This document shows positions 35,364 to 48,849 of a DNA stretch of 64,000 nt, in pieces; positions within the stretch are counted from its first letter, which is position 1; every line of letters starts with the position of its first letter. The position numbers were made by a program, and so were the translations under genes. Origin of the DNA: Neoceratodus forsteri (taxonomy: Eukaryota > Chordata > Ceratodontiformes > Ceratodontidae); NCBI GenBank assembly GCA_016271365.2, contig JADMNL010000023.1, positions 605,836,501 to 605,900,500 of the forward strand, in the 5' to 3' direction. The notes below the pieces were generated by a model, which worked only from the letters and a program-made list of their open reading frames with translations, ran no database searches and was not told the DNA's origin.

Positions 35364-35526
35364 TATAAGCACAGTAACCTACTCCAGAGTATGGGGTTAT
35401 AGGGATTTAATACATGCCCAGGTGCTGTGAGGCAGTCAGCCTGTGGCCTTATGCCTCACAATGTACTCGGGCATAGATTAAATCAATATAACTCCATATC
35501 CTGTCTTAGGTTATTGCTTACTTATA
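35364..35526. mobile_element. hairpin palindrome, family 2, copy b
   Basis: 163-bp near-perfect palindrome: tataagcacagtaacctact pairs with the sequence ending in ggttattgcttacttata, and gatttaatacatgccc pairs with gggcatagattaaatc. The loop is around tcagcctgtg. It directly abuts the CR1 tail at 35532. Confidence 0.72.
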
Positions 35527-35531
35527 TGCTG

Positions 35532-37430
35532 ATAGAAACATAGAAACATAGACTTTGATGGAAGATAAGGACCACTTGACCCACCTAGTCTGTCCATTTC
35601 CCACCTATTGGAAAAGTTGCAGATCCAAGTTAAACAACAGCCTACTTCTTCCTACCCCCACCAGAATTGCTTAATGTCTGTCCCATGCTCTTGAATTCAC
35701 CCACTTTTTGACTGCACAACTCCTCAGGAAGGCCATTCCATGCTTCCACCACCCTTTCTATGAAAAAATACTTCCTCACATTGCCCCTGAGCCATTCCCT
35801 CTCTATCTTCAAAATGTGTCCTCCTGTTCTTGCACATCTCTTTTCTGAAAGATGCTACCCTCTTGGACTTTGTTGATTCCCTTGAGGTACTTGAAAGTTT
35901 CTGTCATGTCCCCCTTTCCTCAATGGTATACATATTAAGCTCCTTTAGTCTCTCTTCATGTGGCTTCTGTTGCAGACCCTGCACCATTTTAGTTGCCCTC
36001 CTCTGGACTGCCTCCATCCTGTCTATGTCCTTGTGGAGATGGGGTCTCCAGAACTGCATGCAGTACTCCAGATGGGGTCACCAACTGTCTGTACAGAGGG
36101 ATAACAACTTCCTGTTTTCTACTGTTGATGCCTCTCACACATCCCAGTATCCCCAAGCCATCCTTACTGCCTTCTCACATTGCTTGCTTACCTTTAGGTC
36201 ATCTGATATGACTACCCCAGGTCCCTTTCCATTTTTTTTTTGTTAATACCCCCATTGTGTATTCTTCCCTGGGTTTTTGTTTCCAAGGTGCATTACTTTG
36301 CACTTCTTTGCATTGAATCTAAGCTACAATACCTTTGAACATTCCTCCAACCTTGACAAGTCCCTTCTCATCCTTTTCACCCCACCTTGTGTATCAACCC
36401 TTTACAGATCTTTTGTGTCATCTGCAAAGAGGCATACTTTTCCTTTCAGTCCTCTGCAATGTCACTTATAAAGACATTAAAAGGACCGGACATAGTACTG
36501 AACTCTGGTACCACTAGTAACCCCCTTCTTCAGCTGAACTCTGTTTACTATTGCCCTCTGTGTCCTGTTGTCGTGCAATTTTTACCCAGGCTACCACCCT
36601 GGGACCCACTCCCAGGCTGGCTAATTTGTTTATTAAGGTTTTGTGTGGGACAGTGTCAAATGTCATAAAGTCCAGGTAGGCCATGTCCACAGCACTCTCT
36701 GGTGTACTACTTTGGTCACCCAGTCAAAGAAATCTATTAGATTCATCTGACATGACCTTCCCACTCCAAATCCATACTGCCTTGGGTTCTGGGGCCCGCT
36801 GGCCCTAGGTACTCAGCAATTCTTTCTTTCAGTAGTGATTCCATCATTTTCCTACCACTGAGGTCAAGCTAACAGATCTCTAGTTTTTGCCTCTGCTTTG
36901 CTCCCACTTTGTGAAGGGATTCACATCCACCCCTCCAGTCTTTAGGTACCCCACCATCCTCCCATGATTTGTTAAAAGGGTAGTCAGTGGTGTCACTAGT
37001 TCCCCTTAGTTCTTTTAGAATTCTGGAGTGAATCCTGTCAGGCCCCATTGCTTTGTCCATCTTCAGTTTTAGGAGTTCTTTCAGAACCTTTTCTTCTATG
37101 AAAGGACTGGTATTGACCCCTATCCAGACTGCTTCTATTGATTGGATGAGGTACCACCTCCTCCTCTTCTTTTATGAATATTGAGCAGAAGTATTCATTC
37201 GGTATCCCTCATTTTTCACTGTCCCTCTCTGCCCACCCACCCTCCCCTTTATTAAGTCTCACTATCCCTCCCTTGATCTTTCTTTGCTCCTAATGTACTT
37301 ATAAAAGGTTTTATCCTTCTTAACCCAGTTGGCTATCTTTTCCTCGGTTCGCCTTTGCTACTCTGACTGCCTTCCCCACTTCCTTCTGCTTTAACTGGTA
37401 CAGTTCTCTGTCCTGTTTCTCCAGATTCAC
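35532..37430 (-). mobile_element. CR1 LINE, longest copy (most of the RT)
   Basis: Minus-strand order: a pre-RT stretch QKEVGKAVRVAKANRGKDSQ (37390), DKAMGPDRIHSRILKELRGT (37060), FNKSWEDGGVPKDWR, a DFMTFDTVPHKTLINKLASL block (36670-36620), VCLFADDTK (F-A-D-D at 36418-36429), [39 protein letters not shown] and [20 protein letters not shown]. It then runs to a 3' tail of gaaacatagaaacatag octamers at 35532-35550. About ten frameshifts or stops. 5'-truncated. Confidence 0.9.
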
Positions 37431-38520
37431 CTACAGGATAAGTGGCATTCCTAGGACAACATGGAAACCACTACAAAGGATCTTAAAAGCTTCTGCCTGA
37501 CTTGTTCAAGGACACTTGAACTCCTGTCTGATTCTACAGGTTGAGGTTTGAACTGTCTTGTTGTCCGATTGTGCATCTGTCTGTTCTGGATATGACTAAC
37601 TGCTCTACTGATACTTGCTTCAATTCCTTTATTCCTCCCTAGTATGACCAGCTTCTATATGGCTTCTCCAGTCTGACCTCCCTTTGCTTGGGATCATTTT
37701 AGCCATACTTTTGATCTTGTGTGTGGGAGGCGATGTTATAGAGGGATGTCCCGATGATTTAATCTGATGGCATGTGTCTGGGACTTAGTAAGGGAAGGAC
37801 TTCTGCCATGGGCCTAAATCAGACCTTATCTGCAGGGTTTTTTGGAACTGGAGTTGTGAATACTGCAAGGGCACTGGCTGATCTTTTCTTTACCTAATTC
37901 CGGACACTATGCCTTGAATTGGGGTATTAGCACCTGATAGGGATACTGATTTACCAGCATGCCTGCCTTTTGGAGTTGGGGTCTTGGAGATGCTCCCCAT
38001 CAGTTAGATGGGGAGGGATAATACAGCCTCAATAGTAGCTATGTGGTAGGCCTTAACGTTACATAGCTGGAGTCATTGTTTTCTCTCGTTTTTCAGGTCT
38101 CCCATTATACCGTGGCATTAACAGTAAGATTTAAACATTAAGCTGTTTATACAGTTGTTATTGAAATTTTCTTTGTTTTCTCAGTGTTATGAAGGTATGG
38201 GCAGGAGGAGGGCAGCTGGAGGTGGGCAGGAAGCTGTGCTGGTCACGATCCTCATGTACTGAGTTATTAGTGGGAGGGGTTTGTGGATTGGGTCAATTGG
38301 AGGATAAGAGATTTTATCTGATACATTATGTCTACTGTTGTTAGTCTTAGGCTTGGGAGATTCAGAGACTGTGTACTGTATGGGAGGAGGGAGTTTTTGG
38401 GCTCAAAGGTTGGGGAGGGAGAGGTACCACCAGAGGTGATTTTCCTTTTCTGTTTAAGTGATTCTTCTGTTATGTAATATGCAATACGCAACTGTCAAGT
38501 CCATTATCACTATATGGTAA
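37431..38520. other. uncertain; may include the L1 inter-ORF region
   Basis: No protein motif recognised. The last ~450 bp before 38520 are G-rich and precede the L1 endonuclease collinearly, so part may be L1 5' or inter-ORF sequence. The boundary with the CR1 at 37430 is not defined. Confidence 0.4.
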
Positions 38521-41500
38521 TATATAACATGACAGCCTATAATTTTTGTACTTGAAATGTGAAGGCGCTCAATCTCCTGTGAATGTGCCAAGATTCCCTA
38601 CATTTAAATAAATTACAAACTGATATTGCCTTCTTACAAGAGACCCATTTATCCTCCTCCCAGGTCCTCCTCCTCCTTAGGAGATCCTGGATGGAACAAA
38701 TTTTGGGGCTGGCCTTGATTCCTGTAAATGGGTGGCCATCCTAATAGCTCAGAGAATTCCATTTCACCTCCTCCAAGAAATAACAGACCCTAATGGGAGT
38801 TTTTTTTTATACGAGCCCTTTTAAACAACTTAGAGGAGGTACTAGTTGTGATATATGGCCCTAACACAGACGACCCTGGGTTTTACCACGCTCTTGTCTG
38901 TCCTGTCTCCTTGGAGTTCCCTACCTATAATTCTCAGAGGAGATTGGAACCTGGTCCAATGTAATGAATTGGACAGATTCGGTCACTCTTGGCAAGTTCT
39001 ATCACCCGGTCAGGTGGCTCCTCTGGAGTTCATGATGACAACTGGCCTGGTAGATCCCTGAAGAACCCTTAACCCATCCAGTCAGAAATATTCTTTCTAC
39101 TTTCTTCAATATAATTCTTTATCGAGGATTGATTATTTTTTAATGGGATCCAACTATATTTCAGGAATTATTCAGCCAAAGTTATTTCTGACCACCATCC
39201 TGTTTCCTTCAACTGAACCTAGCCCTTCCTTGACTAGAGACAAGGTGTGGATTATGAATAGTCAGCTGGTCAGAACCAAGGAGTCATTAATGCATCTTCA
39301 ATTGTTCATCACAAATGTTATGACATTTAACTCCCCTCGGTATCCAGATTAGATATTTTGTGGGGTGCCCAAAGTGTGCCCTTGAGGGAGCTTATCTGGA
39401 TATCAGCAAGGCACAAGAATCAGACCTCGGCTCTCTTGCCTCTCTGATGTCTCGAATCAGATGCCTCAAAGAGCACATATTATCCTCTTCCCTCAGTCTG
39501 AATGGGAGCTATTAGAGCACCTTAGATTCCAATATAACACCTTGTTAGGGAAAGGGTGAACACATGATACTACGATCGAAAGTAAAGTATTTTGATCAAG
39601 GGAAAGGGCAGGGAAATTACTGGCACTCCATCTCAGATCACAGGGCATGGACAAGATTGGACCCTCAATCCACAGCGATTCTGGTCGGCTCTTGACATCC
39701 ACTCAAGACATTGTAGAGGCCTTTAGAGGTTTTACCAACAGTTATATGCTCCGGCTTCCCCTTTTACCAGTACCAGTTTGAATCCTTCCTCCAGGACATC
39801 CCAATTCCTAAATTGACAGATCCCCAACAAGCAATTTTGAGAGCTCCCTTGACCTTATCAGATGTCTCCCAAGCAATTGATGTTCTTGCCATGGATAAGA
39901 CTCCTGACTCGGATGGTTCTACCACAAACTTTTATAAAGCGTTAAAAGAGCAGATAGCCCCATTCTTTTAAATACTTATAACTGTATTTTTGACAAAGGC
40001 ATGCCTGACCTCTCCTAACCACTGCCTCCATTGTGGTTATCCCCAACTTGCACTGGGACCCATTACTGCTTACTAACTATAGACCAATATCACTTATTAA
40101 TGTAGACTTAAATATACTTTCAAAGATACTGGCCAGTAGACTAGGTCTCATCTGGGACTCGCTGATTAGTAGAGAACAGGACGGGTTTGTCAGGGCAGAC
40201 TCTCAGTGGATCATCTCCAGAAAATCTCGTATCTTCTCTCAGCATCCAGGGAATTCCATACCTCTGTGGCCTTGGTATCCCTGGATGCCAAGAAAGCCTT
40301 CATAGAGTTTCCTGGGACTATTTGTTTACCTTTTACCAAAATATGTCATCCTCGGAGAATTCATACAATGGGTTAAAGTGCTATAGTCTTCCTTACTGCC
40401 CGGTATTATGTAATGGTATGTTGTCCCAGCCCTTTTCCGTATATCAGGTACTAGACAGGGATGCCCCTCTCACCTTTTTCATTTAATTTATTTTTAGAAC
40501 CCTTGATCCGAGCTTAACTCCTCACCTCAGGTTACTGGTATTCCAATCCAAAATACTGAGTATAAACTTTCTGTCTATGCTGATGACATTCTGCTCCACC
40601 TTTCTTCACCAGCCAACTCTTTCCCTCCAGCTTTACAGATTATCTCTTAGTTCGGTTCCATATCTAATTATAAACTTAATCTCACCAAGACGGAGATCAT
40701 GCCTCTTAACAATAAAACTTTTAAAGCAGATGTAGCACATCTGGGCCTTGCCTGGAGGAAGGATAAACTGAAATATTTAGGATCTTCCTCAGTACCTCCC
40801 TTAATAAGTTTAAACAGTATAATTTGGATGCCATTACTTCCCATATTAAATTTGATTTAGAATGCTGGTCATTGTTACCCTTTTTCTATGGGGCAGACTA
40901 AATATTATCAAGATGAACGTCCTGCCCGGCTTTTATACCCTGTACAGATGTGCAACTAGGCTGTCCCATAATCTTGGTTCAGCCAAGTGTATAGGCTTCT
41001 TGCCTCCTTCCTATGGTTGGTAAGGCAGCCTGCTGAGCACTATCAAAGTTAATGAGAACTAAACAGGATGGTGGTCTACAGGTTCCAAACTTCTTTATGT
41101 CTTATTTAGCTTTACACTTTAACAGGTTATCCTATTGGCTACAACCATCAGGAGCCCAAAATTATACTCCACAATGGGTAGATATAGAACTTTCCCTTTG
41201 TTTAGTTCATGGTATAGACCTCAGAGCACCTCTTTTACCCAGGAAAAAGTTACCCCTTCATTTGCAAGCTACTCCCTTGAGGCATCTCTTCAGACTCATT
41301 CACAATTCTGTTCCTTCTTGAACGTTGCCCAGATGAAGATATTCTTCAGCCCTTAATTGGAAATCATAACCATGATAGCTGGTCAGATGCTTTCCAGGCA
41401 TTTTGGCCAGACATGGAATAGATAAGGTGGCAGACTTCACATTGAATGGCAAATTGCTCTCCTTTCAGGAAGCCAGGAATTATATCACTGGCCCACCCTA

Positions 41501-42657
41501 TCATGTTTTAAACATTTCCAGATAACCCATATGCCCACACAGTTTTTGGTACGGGACCATGGCATAGCCTTTTAGGTTCAGTAGTATTACCCTTATTTTC
41601 TTCAGCTCCTCCCCCAATCTGGTATCACACTACTATCATTCACTACAAACACTTCTGGTTGCCAGTGAGGGCCCCAGGGTATATGGCTGGGATCAGACTC
41701 TTCCTCCCACTATGCCTTTCAGAAACTGGTCTCTCATCTGGAAGCATTTGAATCAGCTTATAAAATGGAATTGATATCATCTCATGCAATTCCAGATTAT
41801 CCATAATCTTTACTACTCCCCAGTGAAGTTGCATAGGATGGGTCATCTTCGTAATAACCTTTGCTCCAGGTGTGGCCAGAACCTGGCTCCTTATATCATA
41901 TTCTTTGGACTTGCCAGAAGATTATCCCTTTCTGGAACTCAATACGTACTGTCTGGATCCATTGTTGGGGTTATTGTATGCTTTTCTCCCTGAAATATGT
42001 ATCGTGGGTGACTCTCGGCCCCTTATTGGCGCCCAGAAGGCTCATATGGCTTTGATCTCAGCATGTGCAAACAAGGTCATTCTTCATCATTGGTTAGATT
42101 AAGATACCCTCACATATTAGAATGGTATAAGGAAATTCTGTTTGCCTTACAAGCTGAATGCCTGGTGGCAAGTGTTTCGGCAATTCATCCAGATATAAAA
42201 GTATCGGGAACCATTGCAAACATTGCTGATTATATAAAGGCCGGGATTACCTTTGACCTTCCCTTTTCCTCTGGCTCCATTGGCACCTTTTCTTTTCTTT
42301 TTTCTTCTTGTTTTATTCATATATTTTTGCTATTTTGGGGGCTAGTTGGTGTGGGCATAGAGAAGTCAGTCTGAACCCTTTTGAACTTATGTACACTCTC
42401 CAATGGGTGGTGGGAGGGGAGGAGGAGGAGGTGGGGACTGGGAGGGAGGTGGAGGTGGGTACTGCATTATATGAAAATTATGATCATTACTTACTCCAAT
42501 TGCAGAGGCCTCATTCCATGTTCTGTACTCTTGGTTTTCCTATTTGTTCTCTTATGTAACTTTTAAGTGTTTGAATTTATAAACGAATCACAATTGTACT
42601 AATTGTAACAGTTGTAACTCTGCATTGTTACCTACTTAAATAAAGTATATTAAATTT
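38521..42657 (+). mobile_element. L1-type LINE, ORF2 relic to its 3' end
   Basis: Collinear blocks: the endonuclease with TDIAFLQETHLSS (38620) and VVIYGPNTDDPGFYHAL, then GDWNLVQ (38943), SRIDYFLMG (39122) and ISDHHPVSFN (39187). RT follows, with LTLSDVSQAIDVLAMDKTPD (39850), LTNYRPISLINVDLNILSKI (40070), REQDGFVR, a GCPLS-FSFNL block (about 40460) and SVYADDILLHL (Y-A-D-D at 40576-40587). Last come a cysteine-rich tail, LRNNLCSRCGQ (41850), with a nearby H-x-x-W-x-C word in a shifted frame, and an A/T-rich end with aataaagtatatt near 42640. Dozens of lesions. The clade (L1 versus Tx1-like) is not fixed. Confidence 0.88.
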
Positions 42658-42857
42658 GAAAAGAACTGATAGCACCAGAACGCTATCAGCACAGTCAAAG
42701 GACCCATGCTAATGAGTCCATTGGGCATGCAAGGCACTAATGACCCAAATGCATGCCCATTATGTGCCCATTTGCATGGGTAGTAGAGCAGGTAGTGCAG
42801 CGTGGCCCCCGCCATCCATGGTACCTGTAGCTATCCCTGATGTTCATGATCCCTCCC

Positions 42858-43890
42858 TCTGATCACAAAGAATCCCTGGTGCTAGTGGTTTCCCCACCCT
42901 CTGATCCCCAGCCACTTATTCAAACACTTAATTCCTGGTGCTAGTGGTCTTCTCCCAATTGCCAGCTCCTCATTCAAACAATTAATCCCTGGTACTAGTG
43001 GTCCCCTTCCTCCAATCAACAGCCTCTTATTCAAACAATGAATCCCTTGTGTTAGTGGTCCCTCCCTCTGATTACCAGCATCTTAATCAAACAATCACTG
43101 GTGTTAGCAGCCCCTCCTCCCCTCAATTGCCAGCCCCTAAGCAAAATGAAGATTCCCTGGTGCTAGCAGTCCCCAATCTGATTGCCAGCATCTTATTCAA
43201 ACAATTAATCCCTCGATGCTAGTGGCCCCTCCTCCTCCTCCTCCTCCGATTGCCAGCCCCTCATTGAAATGAAGATTCCCTGGTGCTAGTGGTCCCCACT
43301 ACCACTGATTGCCAGCCCAGAATTAAGAGAAACCCTCCTGTTGTTTAGCAGCCACCCACCATGGCACAAAGTAACCACCCTTCAGTCCCTTACCAGTATT
43401 CTCAGTGCCATGGGTGCATGAGACAAACACAGCCATCCTCCACACACCTCCTTGGCTGGCTGTCACATGTCCAGTCGAGAATGCACCTCTTATTTATAGG
43501 ACAGGGCACATCACCTGCCCTATAAATAAGAGGCACATTCCTGCCTAGAATATATGGTGCCAGCCAAAGAGGTGTGAGGAGGGCTGTGCTGGCTATACAC
43601 ACCCATGGAACTGAGGATTCTGGTAAGGGACTGGGTATGGGTACCGTGACGTGGTGGCTGGGCTGCTAGATGCCAGGGAGTGTTTTGTTTTTAATTCGCA
43701 GATGATCAGCAGGAGGGGGACTACTAGCACCAAGGAATCTTTGTTTTGATGAAGGGCTGATGATTGAGGGAGGGATGGGGAACCACTAGCACCAGGGATT
43801 AACTGTTTGAATGAAGATCTGGCAATCGGAGGGATGGGGAACCACTAGCACCATGGAGTATTTGCTTACACAGGGGCTGGAATTGGGAGG
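42858..43890. mobile_element. palindromic element C with minisatellite arms
   Basis: The left arm (42858-43355) has eight or nine units of 53-68 bp, each with tccctggtgctagtggtccc and a tgattgccagc word. The right arm (about 43655-43890) has three or four units in inverted orientation. Between them is a tight palindrome centred at 43511: gcacctcttatttatagg pairs with cctataaataagaggcac. Outer limits are uncertain. Direct repeats of agcaca-caaaggacccatgc type lie near 42685 and 44010. No coding capacity. Confidence 0.7.
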
Positions 43891-44030
43891 GTGCCACAGA
43901 CCTCAGGGGCAAGTATCTCCCCAGCAGCCAACTAGTTGATTGGCTGCATTACCTCCAGCAGCCACTAGAGTTGCATGGAGTAAAAGAAGTTTCTTTGGAG
44001 CGTTTGACAGCACAAAGGGACCATGCAACC

Positions 44031-45296
44031 TTTGCACTGCATTAATCCACTGAATATCAGCCTGTGCCTATTCCTATCCCTGCCCCACCATTTGTATAAC
44101 CTGCTTACTGGTTTGTGTGGTCGCTACCACATTTAGCCATGCAACGCAGCCTTTTAATATTGGGCTCCAGCACAAAACCTGGTTTGCACAGGCAAACACC
44201 AGTTATTGCCTGCATAAACCTTTGAACATGGGGCCCCAAGTTTCTTAATTGTACCTTTAATAATTTTTTTTCATATATCCTTTCTCCTACGGGTGACCAC
44301 AGGCAGGTAGCTCTGCCTCTGCTGCTGTCTATGTCCATCCTCCATTCCCCCAGTACTGTCGAGTCCCTTGTCCCACATGGATTTCCCCATGGTAGACTGG
44401 GAAGGTGCGGGCTGTCCGAATTCCATTTTGTGTGTGAAATCAGTGTGCAGCGGAATGAACTGTGCCTCCTGGTGTGCATGACTTGTGATCACAGCACTGA
44501 AGTGGTTTGACGAGCAGTGATAGATAGTATTCTCTGATCAACTGCAATGCTAAACATTTCTAAAGTGCTAGTATAGCGCTCCTGAATTGGTTCTATGGCT
44601 GCCAGATACAGACCGTGAACTCCATTTTCAGCGTTGGCTGACACAGGGCTTGCAGCAAGCGCCGTGTTTGGTGCAGCAGTCCCAAACTCCTTTGCTGGAA
44701 CTGCACACAATTTTCTATTGCTGGGAGCATTTGCAACAGTTTTTCAGTTTATGGCAGCTTGCACCAAACATTTGACTCAAGCCCCAGAAAAGTATCCTCT
44801 AAATGCTGCACGTTGACCAGAAAATGGTTGGCCTAACTTGTGGCATTTGATGCAAGGGACTGAAAATCCCTGTCGAGAACACGGAATGCCGCAAGGCCTG
44901 TGCACTAAACGATCAGTGCACCAGGGGCTTGTGGCATTCTCAGGGCTTTGAAAATCGAGCCCCGGTTTAGGAATCTTTTTGAAATCGTTTCTATAACTGC
45001 ATCGGATAGTGTGAAATCAGTATGGGTTGAGACTTGGTGGACATTTTTAATCACCTTTATCTTCAGAGAAAGTATTTTTCCTGATACAAAGAAAGTCTCT
45101 CCAGTATACAGTATATGTGCAACACCAACATACTCACAAAAGTTAAACTTTCTGGTGGTGTTCCTAAAACTGAGAAAGACATTCCTCCAAATAGGAATAC
45201 ACATAACGTTTACAGTGCAAATTTAAGTGTGAAATACTTTTGAAAATGTCAGTATCTAGCTGAAGTCCTTACAGAGTTCATTTAATCTGGACACAA
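44031..45296. other. no gene seen; ends of MITE-like elements
   Basis: Contains two terminus-like words, ctttgaacatggggcccc ending near 44237 and ctttgaaaatcgagcccc ending near 44964. A 56-bp near-palindrome lies at 44884-44939 (gaatgccgcaaggcc, ending in ggcattc). Minus-strand open frames across 44105-44710 do not resemble a protein I know. Confidence 0.45.
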
Positions 45297-46687
45297 TGGG
45301 CCCAATTCCAAGACATCCGGTGCAAGTCGGTGGCACCTGCAGTTGTGCCATATGCTGATACACCGGGGACCCTGCACTCAATTCCAGAAAAGGCATGGTC
45401 TGCAGCGCTATGTCCTGCAACCATAGCACCCCAGGCAGTGGGCCAAAGGGAGGGCACACCTCAGCAGGGTGCCACACGTCACAGCAATGCCTCTGACAGG
45501 GCACAGGTCCCTCCTCCTTAGCCCTGAATGCACAGCCCCACAATGCCCTGCTCCCCAACACAACTGCAATGCCTTGCAGGCCTATACGGGAACTCCCCAC
45601 AGCCTCACTCTCTGAAACAATTATCAGTGCCTCGCAGGGCTATACAGGCACCACCCACAGCCCTGATGCTAGCCACCTGATAACATGTACCAATGATCCC
45701 TGGTGGTCCAGTGACAACACCCCCCACCCAGCAGTGCCAGTCCAACCCCACCCCCACACACTCCAGCCACAGTCGGTGACTGGCAAAACCCACCTTCACC
45801 TCCATGGCCAGCCTCCAACTGAGCTCCTCTGAGAGTGTACTACTGTATACAATACATGATCAAGCAGTCATTGAGCACATATTGTATACAGTAGTACTGC
45901 ACAGAAAGAGAACTCAGTTGGTGGCTAGCCATGGAGATGAGAGGTGGGTTTACAGTCCAATGTGACTGGGGCAGGCATAGGGAGGGTGGGGTTGGACTGG
46001 CACTGCCAGGTGGTGAGGTGGGGAGCCACTGACTACCAGGGATCATGGGAGGTCTGTGTTGTGCACTGTACTGACTGTGCACAGTGTGGCACAGGACTGG
46101 GATCGAGCTTGTCTTTGGGGGTCGCTATCCCTGCAGGAATATTGCTGGCCATTTGGTGGGTTTGGGGCATGGGAGATGAACTGCCCTTCATGGCAGTTGT
46201 TGTATTGGGGCACTGGAGGGTAATAGCCCTGAGGGGCATTAACTGTATCTCTGGGAGAGTGGGGCTTCTACAACACAATGGGGAAGGTGGGGGTGTCTGT
46301 GGGTTTGTGGGAGGGGCTGTAGGGTGGCCTTGGCACAGTCCAGCAACCCCGAAGGACACAACATACACTTAGACCAGCTAATAGCTGATCTAAATGTACA
46401 TAGACCAATGACCTTGGGGGTTGTCTTAGAATTGCAATGTGCTGTTCTGGCAGCCACCCTCCCAGAATAGGGCATAACTGCTGGCATAAACCTCCTTGCA
46501 CCATGTCACAGGGGTTTATGGCATACCTGGTGGCATAGGACCACTTTGGCCCAGGCAGCCTGTGACATGTTCCAGGCTGTCTTTTTGAATACCAAATATC
46601 ATTACTCTTACGTAAATTACTACTTGCACTATTTTTTTGGTGCAAGTCACTTTATGCATAATGTAACCATTCTGTAATTGGGCTTAA
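45297..46687. mobile_element. palindromic element D
   Basis: The ends are gggcccaattccaagac and, complemented from the right, aagcccaattacagaatgg. The centre is near 45872: actactgtatacaatac pairs with gtattgtat-acagtagt copies, flanked by ccatggccagcctccaactg and its complement at 45915. The arms continue through the matching cactgccag/ctggcagtg and ccaccc blocks. GC-rich, no transposase. An aat at both borders could be a target-site duplication. Confidence 0.65.
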
Positions 46688-46789
46688 TGTCAATATAGTG
46701 CAATCACTGTTTGAAATGTTTGCATTCAAGTTCCTATCATATATGGTGTGCTTTTTGAAACAAAGAATCCACCCCCTTTCTGGGTAAAA

Positions 46790-47866
46790 CACTGGCTGGA
46801 CAACAGGACACAGAAGGTAATGGTAAACGGAGTCCACTTGAAGAAAGGGGGATTACTAGTGGAGTACCACAGGTTCAGTATTGGGTCCGTCCTTTTAATG
46901 TCTTCATAAGTGGCATTGCAGAGGGACTGGAAGGAAAAGTATGCCTCTTTGCAGATGGCACAAAGATCTGCAACAGAGTTGTTACACAAGGGGCATGGAA
47001 AGGATAAGAAAGGACTTAGCAAGGTTGAGGAATGGTCAGAAGTATGGCAGCTTGGATTCAATGCAAAGAAGTGCAAACTAATGCACCTGGGAAACAAAAC
47101 CCAGGGGAAGAGTACACAATTGAGGGGAGGTAGTAACAACAACACAAATGGAAAGGGACCTGGGGTAATCATATAAGATGACCTTAAGGTTGGCAAGCAA
47201 TGCGAGAAGTAGTAGGGAGGGCTGGGGGATACTGGGATGTATAGAGAGGCATCACCAGCAGAAAACAAGAAGTTGTTATCCCTCTGTACAGACAGTTGGT
47301 GAGACCCCATCTGAGTACAGCGCCCAGTTCTGGAGACCCCATTTCTGCAAGAACATAGACAGGATAGAGGCAGTCCAGAGGAGGGCAACTAAAATGGTGC
47401 AGGGTCTGCAAGAGAAGCCATAGAGGAGAGACTAAAGGTGCTTAATATGTATACCCTTGAGGAAAGGAGGGAGAAGGGGACATGACAGAAACTTTTAAGT
47501 ACCTCAGTGGAATCAACGAAGTCCAAGAGGGTGCATCTTTCAGAAAAAGAGATGTGTAAGAACAAGGGACAACATTTAAAGATAGAAGGAGGGCTTCTAG
47601 GGCAATGTGAGGAAGTATTATTTCACAGAAAGGGTAGTGGATGCATGGAACAGCCTTCCTGAGGAAGTTGTGGGGTCTAAAACTGTGGGAGAATTCATAA
47701 TGCATGGGACAGACATAACGCAATTCTTGTGGGGGTAGGAAGAAATAGGCTTTTGGTTAACTAGGATCTGTAGCTTATCCAGTAGGCAGGGAAATGGGCA
47801 GACTAGGTGGGCCAGCGGTCTTATCTGCCATCAAAGTCTATGTTTCTGTGTTTCTATGTTTCTGCT
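46790..47866 (+). mobile_element. CR1 LINE 3' half
   Basis: Blocks in order: VCLFADGTKIC (the second catalytic Asp changed to Gly, 46948-46959), [64 protein letters not shown] and FTERVVDAWNSLPEEVVGS. The 3' tail of tatgtttc-type octamers is at 47840-47866, the CR1 hallmark. At least four frameshifts. 5'-truncated. Confidence 0.9.
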
Positions 47867-48655
47867 TCATCCCATCCTGCTATCTACGACTATTCTCCCT
47901 TTTAATTACGCCTCCCATCTTGCAACCCTTCTCCACTCCTGCTGTCATTTTGCTACAAACTTCCTTCTCAGGACTCACCACCGCCCTTTCTCTCCTCCTT
48001 AAACCTGTCCCCTCTCACACAGAAGGTATCTCCACTCCCTCTCATCACCAAATACTGGTTTGACCTCTCCCTTATTTATCCTGCACCCTTTGCCTGCCAC
48101 CACTCCCTCCAACTCCCTGCACTCTTACCAGCCCCACACTTTCTCCATCCCTTCACAGCTGGTCTTCCTTAAGCTTCACAGCTTTCTTCCTGCCTTCCCC
48201 ACCTCTGGAACCAGTTGCCCACAACCTCCATGACTCTCCTTCTCACAATACACTCAGGCATCATTTATAGCTCATCCAACACCCTCCTTGCACCTGACTT
48301 CCCTCCCATCCCTGCCCCCATCCCTTCCCACTCTAGCATATCAATTGTCGCCTTACAGGACCCTGAGAGTAGCTCCTGTGTCCTCCTGCCATGTTCCTGA
48401 ATGTAATTCCTCCAAGCTATTTTGTGTACAGCCCCTGTTTCTTCTTTAACGAAACCGTAAATCTGTATATATTGTATGTATTCTAATGTATTGTATTATA
48501 TTACTCTGTATTTCTATTATTGATTCCATTCTGTTTGTATGTCACTGAATTTGCACTTGCGTATTCCTTGTATCCTCCCTGGTCGCACTCTGGAAACGAT
48601 CCTTGGCTCAATGTGCCTTTCCCGATTATCAACTTTAAATACATAAATAAATATG
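47867..48655 (+). mobile_element. L2-like LINE 3' end
   Basis: Starts directly at the CR1 tail. It is pyrimidine-rich with a relic of the RT C-terminus (ccacctctggaaccagttgc, encoding SGTSC, where L2 has LWN-LP). The 3' untranslated part has tgtattgtattatat and ends ctggaaacgatccttggctc and a taaataaataaa tail. That tail is shared with 51.5 and 24.3 kb. Confidence 0.7.
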
Positions 48656-48849
48656 ATTTTATATGGTTTCTAATATGAAGTGAACATTGACCAGCAAGTT
48701 CCTAAAGCCCTTGCTAGGCTTTAAAGCTAATCATAACAAAACATCTCTTTTGACGTATAATAGACGACAGAAAAATATATCTCATATACAGACACCAATC
48801 CATAAAATTTCAGCTGAGAACATACCTGTTCTTTAAAACAGACAAACCT

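Noticed and set aside
44105..44710. Minus-strand frames considered as a decayed Harbinger-associated Myb-like or transposase gene
   Set aside because: I could not match any defining motif, and the element ends nearby are too uncertain.
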